Positions 8,628 to 16,451 of a stretch of DNA of 57,510 nt are shown piece after piece. A model generated the notes under the pieces. It saw nothing but the letters and a program-made list of their open reading frames with translations. It was not told where the DNA came from and did not search any database. How positions within the stretch are numbered: position 1 is the first letter of the stretch; every line of letters starts with the position of its first letter. The translations under genes were made by a program, and so were the position numbers. The DNA is from Pseudomonadota bacterium (GTDB lineage Bacteria > SZUA-182 > DTGQ01): contig DAOURK010000011.1 in the NCBI GenBank assembly GCA_030625085.1, positions 1 to 57,510 of the forward strand, given 5' to 3'.

Positions 8628-10385
8628 ATGAAAAAGACAAAAAAAAGAGATTTTTTCTGGACTTATGCCACGGCAAGTATTTTTTTATTTATTATTGTGA
8701 TGGGTTTACATAGCCTGTGGCAGATAAAAAGGGGGAAAAAGGCTTTATATAAGGTTTTATATGATCAAGGAGAGGCCCTTGTGGAAAGTCTTCAATCCAG
8801 TGGGAAAAATGCCATTATTTCCAATAAATTGGCTCAGGATATTTTGATCAATCGTTTGCTCGATAATGCCGGATTAATAGATATGTTAATTGAACAAACC
8901 GGCTATAACAGCAACCTTCTCAAAGAGATTGTCGCTAAAAATAAGCTATTCTGCGTTCAGGTATTAGATCGATTGGGAAGGGTAATGCTTGATTCCAAAG
9001 CGCCTTCTTCCCCGGATATTTTAAACTGGCTGCCTCAGCATCAAGAGGCTATTCGCATGGGGATTGCTCCTATCCTCAGGGGAGAAAAAAACGTTATGGT
9101 GGAGGGAATAGGCCGGGAACAACCTGTTTTGGAGAATCTTTTCTGGGTGGCTATGGCTCGAAAAAATTTTCAAGGGGCTATCATTATCCATGTAGATGCT
9201 TATTATATGGATCGATTTCGCAAAGAAATCGGCATCAGGAAATTGATAAGCGACCTGGCCGAGCAAAAGGGGATTCGCTATATTAGTTTCCAGGATCGGG
9301 ATAATAATTTTGTTGCTCCTGAGGACATATCTCCATCAAAGTTGGAAAACATTCACCATCATCCTGATTTTGTTCGGGCGGGATTTCATCATCTTAGCTC
9401 CGGAGAAGAGGTTTATGAAATCATCAAACCCTTTCTGTTTAAGGATCGAGTACTGGGGCTTTTTCGTGTGGGACTTTCTTTAGATAAATTTATGCTCAAT
9501 ATTCGTCAGACACAAAAACATGCCATTTGGTTTAGTTTATTGGTAATTACCCTTGGCAGTGGTGGTTTAATACTCATCTTTTATCATCAATACATTCAAT
9601 ACAAAAGGCAGAAAATACAGGAGAAAATTTTGCAGCGAACTGAACGGCTGAATTCCATCGGTAAATTGGCGGCCGGAGTTGCCCATGAGATTCGAAATCC
9701 TCTTAATGCCATTGGCATGACTATTCAAAGGCTTCAGCACGAATACCTCCCCGAATCCAAGGAAAATAAACATGAATTTATTCATTTTACTACCATTATC
9801 AGAGAAGAGGTAAAGCGGGTAGATAAGATTATTGGTAATTTTCTTAATTTTGCTCGGGAGCCGAAACGTGAACTACAACAAGTGGACCTATCGTCCATAC
9901 TTGATAATATGCTATTAATTTTTGCTGCTGAGGCTGAAAAACAGAAGGTGAAGATATATACCGAGTATACACATTCTCCCTTGCACTGCTGGTGTGACAA
10001 AAATCAGATCAAGCAAGCTTTGATTAATATTATTCGTAACGCTATTCAAGCCATGCCTGATGGAGGTGAGATTTTTGTAAAGGTCAGTCAAAGGCGGGAT
10101 AATATTTTAATTTCAGTAAAGGATACAGGTGTAGGTATTGCCGATACGGCCAAGATTTTTGAGATTTATTACACCAGCAAGGAGGGTGGGGTAGGTGTCG
10201 GTCTGCCTATCTGCCAAAAAATTATTGAGGATCATGGTGGGAAAATCGAAGTAAACTCAAAAGTGGGAGAAGGCACGGAATTTCTTATCCTCCTTCCCAA
10301 TAAGCCGGTAAAATCTTCGGTAAAGTCTAACCATGTGAACCGCAAAGGTGAATTTGGAGCCAGAAGTCAAAAGATTTCTTCTTAG
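8628..10385 (+). CDS. Membrane sensor histidine kinase (ZraS/NtrB-like)
   Basis: Two-component sensor. A TM segment near residues 13-28 is followed by a periplasmic-type sensing domain of roughly 270 residues and a second TM (FSLLVITLGSGGLILIF). The HisKA domain follows, with the phospho-acceptor in GVAHEIRNPLN (His near residue 353), then the ATPase domain with the N-box (IIRNAIQAMPDGG), DTGVGI and GVGLPICQKI. The ATG at 8628 is chosen over a TTG two codons earlier. It lies 143 bp before an NtrC-type regulator, its presumed partner. The last residues (KISS) and the stop codon fall within a copy of a dispersed repeat, so the C-terminus may be altered. Confidence 0.88.
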   Translation: MKKTKKRDFFWTYATASIFLFIIVMGLHSLWQIKRGKKALYKVLYDQGEALVESLQSSGKNAIISNKLAQDILINRLLDNAGLIDMLIEQTGYNSNLLKEIVAKNKLFCVQVLDRLGRVMLDSKAPSSPDILNWLPQHQEAIRMGIAPILRGEKNVMVEGIGREQPVLENLFWVAMARKNFQGAIIIHVDAYYMDRFRKEIGIRKLISDLAEQKGIRYISFQDRDNNFVAPEDISPSKLENIHHHPDFVRAGFHHLSSGEEVYEIIKPFLFKDRVLGLFRVGLSLDKFMLNIRQTQKHAIWFSLLVITLGSGGLILIFYHQYIQYKRQKIQEKILQRTERLNSIGKLAAGVAHEIRNPLNAIGMTIQRLQHEYLPESKENKHEFIHFTTIIREEVKRVDKIIGNFLNFAREPKRELQQVDLSSILDNMLLIFAAEAEKQKVKIYTEYTHSPLHCWCDKNQIKQALINIIRNAIQAMPDGGEIFVKVSQRRDNILISVKDTGVGIADTAKIFEIYYTSKEGGVGVGLPICQKIIEDHGGKIEVNSKVGEGTEFLILLPNKPVKSSVKSNHVNRKGEFGARSQKISS

Positions 10386-10396
10386 CGTTCGAAATG
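10365..10396. repeat. Dispersed repeat fragment covering the kinase stop codon
   Basis: The words AAGATTTCTTC and CGTTCGAAATGACAAAT match the core of the MITE-like families seen elsewhere in the window. The fragment supplies the last codons and the stop codon of the sensor kinase. Confidence 0.55.
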
Positions 10397-10528
10397 ACAA
10401 ATTTGCCAAAAACGATTTTTTGTGAATTCATCAAAATAAGAATTGCTGATAAAGGAGGATGAAAATACACCTTTCTCTTCCTCCCTCTTGATAAGGGAGT
10501 GGGGGTGATATTTTCTCATGAAATTTAT

Positions 10529-11899
10529 ATGTTCAATATTTTAATCGTAGATGATGAAAAAAATCAGCGGGAGATGCTGAAGGGATTTCTTGCAAAAAAA
10601 GGGTATCATACCTTGGTCAGCAGTAATGCTAAAGACGCATTGGCTGTAGTCAGGGAAGAGCAAATTGATATGGTCTTGACTGATTATCAGATGCCCGGCA
10701 TGACCGGTCAAGAATTGATGCAGGAGATAAAAAAGATTAATCCCTTTATCCTGGTGGTTATTTTTACTGCCTACGGGACCATTGAACGAGTGGTAACTGC
10801 TATGAAAAGCGGGGCCTACGATTATTTAACCAAGCCGATTGATCTGGATGAATTGTTGATTGTTATCCAAAGAGGGGTAGATTACCTGCATCTGGTTGAA
10901 GAAAATCGTGAATTACGCGATGCGCTTTCCCAACGATATTCCTTTAAAAATATCATTAGCGGCAGTGGGAAAATGGAAGAGGTTTTAAGTATGGTCAGCC
11001 GGGTAGCAAGGGCGGATACCACGGTGCTGATTCGTGGTGAAAGTGGGACCGGCAAAGAATTAATCGCCCATGCTATCCATTTTAATAGTCTGCGGGCAAA
11101 ATGTTCCTTTATTAAGGTTAATTGCGCGGCTTTGCCTGAAAATCTTCTGGAAAGCGAATTGTTCGGTCATGAGAAAGGCGCTTTTACCGGAGCGATTCAG
11201 CGCCGCATAGGGCGTTTTGAGGAAGCCGATAGGGGCTCCATTTTTCTGGATGAAATCGGGGATATGTCTTTGGCCTTACAAGCAAAGCTTTTGAGGGTGC
11301 TTCAGGAAAAGGAAATTCAACGGGTTGGCGCAAATAGCAGCCTTCGGGTGGATGTTCGCATTATTGCCGCCACCAATAAAGACTTGGAGCAGGGAATTAA
11401 GGAAGGAAGTTTTCGTCAGGATTTGTATTATCGCCTCAATGTAGTACCTGTCTTTTTGCCTCCCTTACGAGAGCGTAAGGAAGATATTTTGCAATTGATT
11501 GATTTTTTTCAGGAAAAATATAACCGCCAATGTCAAAAGCAGGTCAAGGGTGTGACCAAGGAGGTCCGGGACCAGCTGTTTAAATATAGTTATCCCGGTA
11601 ATGTGAGAGAATTGGAGAATATCATGGAACGGGCAATTGTCTTGACCCGTCATGAATATATCACCTTGCGAGATCTTCCACCAAATCTTATTTCAGATTT
11701 ACAGGAAAAGGATTTGGCTCTTGGGTATATCGGATCGGATCCGTCTTCTTTGGAGGATTCGGTTTTAGCTTTAGAAAAAGAATTGATTGACAGGGCGTTG
11801 CGCCTCAGTGATGGAGTCCAGACAAAGGCCGCCGAATCTTTGGGCATAAGTGAGAGAGTTTTGCGCTATAAGATAAAAAAGTATCAAATCGGCAATTGA
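10529..11899 (+). CDS. NtrC-family sigma-54-dependent response regulator
   Basis: Transcription activator. It has an N-terminal receiver (acid pair Asp8-Asp9, phospho-acceptor Asp52 in LTDYQMPG, Lys in LTKPID) and a central AAA+ domain with Walker A GESGTGKE, the sigma-54 contact loop GAFTGA and Walker B IFLDEIGD. The C-terminal Fis-type helix-turn-helix contains TKAAESLGISERVLRYKIKKY. The ATG at 10529 puts MFNILIVDDEKN at the start; a GTG at 10499 would add an atypical 10-residue extension. The preceding gene encodes its probable kinase. The palindromes and sigma-54 promoter at 7612-7819 are plausible targets. Confidence 0.94.
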   Translation: MFNILIVDDEKNQREMLKGFLAKKGYHTLVSSNAKDALAVVREEQIDMVLTDYQMPGMTGQELMQEIKKINPFILVVIFTAYGTIERVVTAMKSGAYDYLTKPIDLDELLIVIQRGVDYLHLVEENRELRDALSQRYSFKNIISGSGKMEEVLSMVSRVARADTTVLIRGESGTGKELIAHAIHFNSLRAKCSFIKVNCAALPENLLESELFGHEKGAFTGAIQRRIGRFEEADRGSIFLDEIGDMSLALQAKLLRVLQEKEIQRVGANSSLRVDVRIIAATNKDLEQGIKEGSFRQDLYYRLNVVPVFLPPLRERKEDILQLIDFFQEKYNRQCQKQVKGVTKEVRDQLFKYSYPGNVRELENIMERAIVLTRHEYITLRDLPPNLISDLQEKDLALGYIGSDPSSLEDSVLALEKELIDRALRLSDGVQTKAAESLGISERVLRYKIKKYQIGN

Positions 11900-12040
11900 G
11901 AAAAAGGGGGGTCAAATCTTTCCATAAAAAGGTAAATCATTTCTTGAAAATGAAAAATTATTTGTATTTCTCTAAATTTTGCGCTATTCTACTGCATAGT
12001 TAAAAAAGCAAATTCCTCATCTATCAATTCCTATCATCTT

Positions 12041-14971
12041 ATGAAATTTCGAAAAGAACACCTGCTAAATTGTTGCGTTTTTCTTGCGGCTTTTCTTCTT
12101 TTTCAGATAGAGCTCGTAGTAGCAAAACGTTTACTGCCTCATTTCGGCGGCACGTATTCAGTGTGGGGCGCCGCCCTTGTTTTCTTTCAGGGGACGCTTC
12201 TTTTCGGATACTGGTACTCCAACTTCGTTATCCGAAAATTTGATATCGCAAGATACAGACGCTTTCACCTGCTGTTGATCATTCTGATCGTTATCATCTT
12301 TTTCCCCGGACATTCTCTTCCCGGCGTAACTGTATTCAGGGGAGTTCCCCTGGTCTTTAACGTCTTTTTTCAGCTTCTTATAAGCATAGGCCCGGTCATT
12401 TTTCTTTTATCGACCATGAGCATCATCTTTCAAAGCTGGCTGGCCGGATCGGATCTTGAAGGACGCGATAACCCTTACCCGCTCTACGCCGTATCCAACC
12501 TTGGTTCGTTCGCGGGACTGTTAACTTACCCATTTTTTTTTGAGGTCTTTTTCGATATTCCTAATCAACTACTGATCTGGAGGGTTTCCTTTCTTGTCCT
12601 TGCACTCATAAACACAGCAATATATTTTCTTATACCGGTTAAGCCCTCAAATGTCCCCAAAAAGCAAAGCTCTACGGACATACCTTTTAAACGAAAGCTC
12701 GGGTGGTCCCTGTGGGGAGCGGCCGGCGTAATTTTGTTTCTTTCGGTTACAAACCTTATAACTTATGAGATCGCGCCCATACCTCTTTTGTGGGTTATAC
12801 CTTTGGCTGTTTACCTGTTTTCGTTTGTCCTGGCGTTTAAAAAAATACCGTGGTGCCCGGAATGGATAGATGAAAATATCTATTTTGTTCTGGCTTCGGG
12901 ATTGATCCTTTTTCTTTTATCAGTAACACAGATTATCCCTTTCGCGATCCAGACGATACTTGTCTTGTTTCTCCTGTTCATTTTATGCTTATTCTGCCAC
13001 TTCAGGCTCAACAAGGATAAGCCGGAACAAACATCAGACCTGACGGTTTTTTATCTTTCTATGGCAACCGGGGGATTTCTGGGGGGTATTTTTGTAAGCT
13101 GGGTAGCCCCACTTATCTTTAAATCAATGCTCGAATTTCTGGCAGGCCTCCTTGTTATTGCCCTTGCTTTATCCGCGGAAAAAAAACCTGATAAAGTCAA
13201 TTTTAACCGCCACGCTATCATTTCTCTTCTTGCCATGACCCTCACCCTTATTATCTGGCCTGTTCTTTTTAAAAAATACGACGTACTGGGCATTATCGTT
13301 CTTTTTGTGATCTTCGGCATTCTTTTCAACAGGCTTAAAAAACGCCCTCTTTTGTTAAGCCTGCATCTATCTGCTGCTATTCTTATCTTTATTTTTTCCG
13401 AACCACTTTGGGAAAATGATCTTTTATATAAATTCCGCAATTATTACGGAATATATAAAGTTGAAGAGAAACACGATATGCGCAGGCTGATAAACGGAAC
13501 CACTTTGCACGGCATACAGTTTGTTTCGGGGGAAAGAGAACTTGAACCTGTCGGTTATTATCACAAAACTTCACCCGTCGCAAAATTAATGACTGACAAA
13601 GATTACTCATTTAACAGCATAGGGATAGTCGGACTTGGAATGGGCGGGTTAGCGGGTTACGGCCGTAAAGGGTCCAGCATTGATTTCTTTGAACTTGATC
13701 CGGCGGTTTTTACACTGGCCCAAAAATATTTTTCTTTTCTGGAAGGTTCCCATTCGGATATCAAACATTATTTTGGTGACGCCCGGATAAGCCTGAAAAA
13801 AATACCGGATATTAAATATGATCTTTTTATTATGGACGCTTTCAGCAGTGATACCATACCCGAACATCTTCTTACGACAAACGCCATAGAAGAGTATCTT
13901 CGCTGCCTAAAACAGGACGGCATCATACTTTTCAATATATCCAACAGATATATTACACTACGTCCGGTATTGAAAAAAAATTCTTCGATGCTCCGTCTTT
14001 ACGGCTGTTCAGCCACAAACAATAACCGAAGCGATCACAGTTTGAGGTCGGAATGGTTCGCCATAACGGCTAATAAGGATACATATGAGAAACTCATAAT
14101 ACTCGGTTTTGAAAATATTAGCACTGAGCAGGCTCAAAAGGAAAAGAATTTGAGAGCCTGGACAGACGATTATTCAAACATCTTACAGCTTATTAACCTC
14201 CATGGCCTGCTTGACCAGATAAAGTCGTTCATGCCTTTTTACTGGGATATGTCCATATGGAACTGGGAATATTACTGTAACGCTATACTTCGCCGGGATA
14301 AGAAAAGCCGGGTTAATTATTATTTAAAAAAGGCTTCTGACTGCCTTGCCGAAAATCAACTGGAAGATGTAGTGGCTTATTGTGAAAAGATCGAATCGAT
14401 ATCGCCTTCAGATTTTTACAGGTGTCACTTTGTTCTCGGATCTTTGTGTTTTAAAATAGGAGATTACAATAAGGCTATCGACTACTGGCAAAAAGCGGCG
14501 GAAGAAAAGGTTGAAAAAAAGAGTCTTTGCTATAAGTATATTTCCTTCGCATTTCTTAAAACGGGTAATCCATTAAAAGCCATAGAGTCCTGTAACAGAG
14601 CGCTTAACCTTTCGCCCAATGACTCAGATCTTAAGGAATTGCTTGAAAGCATTAAGAAAGACCGGAAAGAATTGGTCGGCGTGGAAAAGGCGGTTATGGA
14701 AAACCCTGGTTTTGCTCCCGCATATTACCGTCTCGCTGCAGCCTGCAACAATCTGGGTTTGAATGAACTGTCTTTATCCTACCTCGAAAAAACACTTGAG
14801 CTTGATCCATTTTCTGCCGACTCCTTGTTCTTATCCGGCGCCATTTACCGTTCCATGGACGCTAAAGATACATCCAATGCCTTTTTTCGACGCGCACGCG
14901 ACATATATGAAAAACGCGGGAATAAAATCAGACTTTATCTAATTGACAATTTTTTGGAAAAATCCCCTTAA
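12041..14971 (+). CDS. Membrane spermidine-synthase-like protein with TPR tail
   Basis: A 976-residue fusion. The first ~470 residues are very hydrophobic, with about a dozen TM segments (starting CCVFLAAFLLFQIELVVA) as in 'fused MFS/spermidine synthase' proteins. Residues ~520-660 form a SAM-binding polyamine-synthase-like domain. It has GIVGLGMGGLAGYG, an acidic FFELDP, GDARIS and the MDAFSSDTIPEHL catalytic-type loop. The last ~220 residues hold TPR-type repeats (AIDYWQKAAEE, AIESCNRALNLSP, YLEKTLELDP). The substrate is unknown; aminopropyl transfer is not shown. It stands alone, with no clear ribosome-binding site before the ATG. Confidence 0.75.
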   Translation: MKFRKEHLLNCCVFLAAFLLFQIELVVAKRLLPHFGGTYSVWGAALVFFQGTLLFGYWYSNFVIRKFDIARYRRFHLLLIILIVIIFFPGHSLPGVTVFRGVPLVFNVFFQLLISIGPVIFLLSTMSIIFQSWLAGSDLEGRDNPYPLYAVSNLGSFAGLLTYPFFFEVFFDIPNQLLIWRVSFLVLALINTAIYFLIPVKPSNVPKKQSSTDIPFKRKLGWSLWGAAGVILFLSVTNLITYEIAPIPLLWVIPLAVYLFSFVLAFKKIPWCPEWIDENIYFVLASGLILFLLSVTQIIPFAIQTILVLFLLFILCLFCHFRLNKDKPEQTSDLTVFYLSMATGGFLGGIFVSWVAPLIFKSMLEFLAGLLVIALALSAEKKPDKVNFNRHAIISLLAMTLTLIIWPVLFKKYDVLGIIVLFVIFGILFNRLKKRPLLLSLHLSAAILIFIFSEPLWENDLLYKFRNYYGIYKVEEKHDMRRLINGTTLHGIQFVSGERELEPVGYYHKTSPVAKLMTDKDYSFNSIGIVGLGMGGLAGYGRKGSSIDFFELDPAVFTLAQKYFSFLEGSHSDIKHYFGDARISLKKIPDIKYDLFIMDAFSSDTIPEHLLTTNAIEEYLRCLKQDGIILFNISNRYITLRPVLKKNSSMLRLYGCSATNNNRSDHSLRSEWFAITANKDTYEKLIILGFENISTEQAQKEKNLRAWTDDYSNILQLINLHGLLDQIKSFMPFYWDMSIWNWEYYCNAILRRDKKSRVNYYLKKASDCLAENQLEDVVAYCEKIESISPSDFYRCHFVLGSLCFKIGDYNKAIDYWQKAAEEKVEKKSLCYKYISFAFLKTGNPLKAIESCNRALNLSPNDSDLKELLESIKKDRKELVGVEKAVMENPGFAPAYYRLAAACNNLGLNELSLSYLEKTLELDPFSADSLFLSGAIYRSMDAKDTSNAFFRRARDIYEKRGNKIRLYLIDNFLEKSP

Positions 14972-15015
14972 TATTTTTTTTCATAACTCCCCCTTTGGGA
15001 ATTATAAGTATCTTA

Positions 15016-15193
15016 TTAAAGGGTGTTAAAATTAAATTTTTTTTGAGCCGAATAACAAGCTGATTTTATGGATACTAAAATTTAAATTTGACCATTTAAT
15101 CAAGTAACAAACTGTAATTATATGCAATAGCACGATATATAGCTTAACAAATTGATAGTATTAGGAATTTACCAATTCTTTTTAACACCTTTT
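15016..15193. repeat. MITE-like dispersed element, family D copy 1
   Basis: A ~175-bp element with inverted ends. The left end is TTAAAGGGTGTTAAAA and the right end is the complement of TAAAAGGTGTTAAAA. The interior (GAGCCGAATAACAA..., GCAATAGCACGATATATAGC) recurs nearly identically in the same orientation at 19113-19269. It fills most of the gap between the 976-residue protein and the orphan pilin. Confidence 0.75.
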
Positions 15194-15378
15194 ATTAGTT
15201 ATCAAAAACCCTCTAAAAGTTATTTTTTGTTTGACAAATAATACATATATGTGATTTTCTAAGCAATGAAAAATTTGTAATTTTGCAAAATGTATAGTGT
15301 TTTCGATAACGAAGATAGTTTTTTCGGTTATTAATTATAAATATTTATTAATATTATTAATTATTCATAAGTGTTATT

Positions 15379-15906
15379 TTGAAAAAAAATTTTGTTAAAC
15401 AAACAGGCTTCACTTTAATTGAGCTCTTAGCGGTCGTTATCATTATAGGGGTATTGTCTGCAATTATAATCCCACGATTGATTGTAAGCAAGGAAGATGC
15501 TAAAATTAGTATGGTAAAATCAAATCTTAAAATACTCAGAAAGGCTATAGATTTGTATCGCCTAGAGCACAACGACACCTACCCAGGCGCTACTAAATCA
15601 AAAGACGGTGAAGATGAGACAGATCCAGGCAAAGCATCTGACTCATTTGTAAAACAACTTACTCTTTATACAGATGTGATGGGCAAAGCCGAAGATAAAA
15701 TAAATGAAGATAAAAATATCATATACGGCCCTTATCTCAGGTTTGGTAAATTGCCAACAAATCCTTTCAACAGTCGAAATGACGTGAAGTGTGATGTCGC
15801 CACAACGGATATTACAGTAAGGGACTCAGACTGGTCGACTGGCTGGAAATTTTATACAAGAACAGGTAACTTACTGGCAAACGACGGCAATCATGATGAT
15901 CTATAA
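15379..15906 (+). CDS. Orphan type IV/type II pseudopilin (GspG-like)
   Basis: A 175-residue prepilin. The short basic leader ends at Gly10, and the mature N-terminus FTLIELLAVVIIIGVLSAIIIP is the class signature, with Glu5. The C-terminal half resembles the pilin at 28790-29281: the DAKIS segment after the N-helix, YTDV, YGPY and a C-terminal TGW..YTRTG versus GGWLYVEKTG. It is therefore a paralog outside the pilus cluster and on the opposite strand. The start is TTG, fixed by the leader. It may be an alternative major pilin. Confidence 0.85.
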   Translation: MKKNFVKQTGFTLIELLAVVIIIGVLSAIIIPRLIVSKEDAKISMVKSNLKILRKAIDLYRLEHNDTYPGATKSKDGEDETDPGKASDSFVKQLTLYTDVMGKAEDKINEDKNIIYGPYLRFGKLPTNPFNSRNDVKCDVATTDITVRDSDWSTGWKFYTRTGNLLANDGNHDDL

Positions 15907-16065
15907 TTTTGCCTTATTTAAAGATTGCGAAATTAAACACTTTACATTATGCTTTTTAGATCTATTTAATACTGAAAATAGCCTGTCCCTTGTCAAAATG
16001 CCATCATTAAACAATAACAATGGCTTATATACATGGTAATTTTATTGCAAGTCATTAAAAAACTC

Positions 16066-16089
16066 TATATAGTGCCTGAACGAAAACCC
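16066..16089. repeat. Solo MITE end (family A)
   Basis: TATAGTGCCTGAACGAAAAC matches the terminal inverted repeat of the elements at 16312-16451 and 38235-38376, but no matching right end follows. It is a remnant or truncated copy. The remaining gap from 15907 shows nothing else recognisable. Confidence 0.55.
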
Positions 16090-16136
16090 CGGAAATTTAT
16101 AGCAAGGGTGTAATAAACTTTTTCAGACTCACTCTT

Positions 16137-16277
16137 GATGGCCTCGTAAAAAGTCGATTTTGGCATATTTGTCATTTCGACTGTAGGGAGAAATCTTATA
16201 TTTTTCAGCATATTATGCAATAAAGATTTCTCACGTTCGTTCGAAATGACACGTTAATGAGACTTTTTACGAATACA
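16137..16277. mobile_element. MITE-like element, family B copy 1
   Basis: A 141-bp element with inverted ends: GATGGCCTCGTAAAAAGTC on the left, and GACTTTTTACGAATACAT on the right. The core is GTCATTTCGACTG...GAGAAATCTT and AAGATTTCTCAC...TCGAAATGAC. It is flanked by TCACTCTT and TTACTCTT, a near-identical 8-bp target duplication. The same length and structure occurs at 43661-43801. Confidence 0.75.
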
Positions 16278-16311
16278 TTACTCTTGGCTGACAAAATAAG
16301 TCAAAAATTTA

Positions 16312-16451
16312 TAAATAGTGTCTGAACAAAAACCCCTCTTTTTGTCATTTCGACTGAAAGGAGAAATCTTTGAACTGTAATGTTTCCAATGGCATAAGAT
16401 TTCTCGCTCCGAAATGACAATTTTGGATAGTTTTCGTTCAGACACTATTTA
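16312..16451. mobile_element. MITE-like element, family A copy 1
   Basis: Terminal inverted repeats of 22 bp (left 16312-16333, right 16430-16451) with one mismatch, containing GTGTCTGAAC. The outermost bases are TA, consistent with insertion at a TA dinucleotide. The interior carries the CATTTCGACTGAAAGGAG / AAGATTTCTCGC words. The right end supplies the stop codon of the TonB-dependent receptor gene (16449-16451). Confidence 0.75.
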
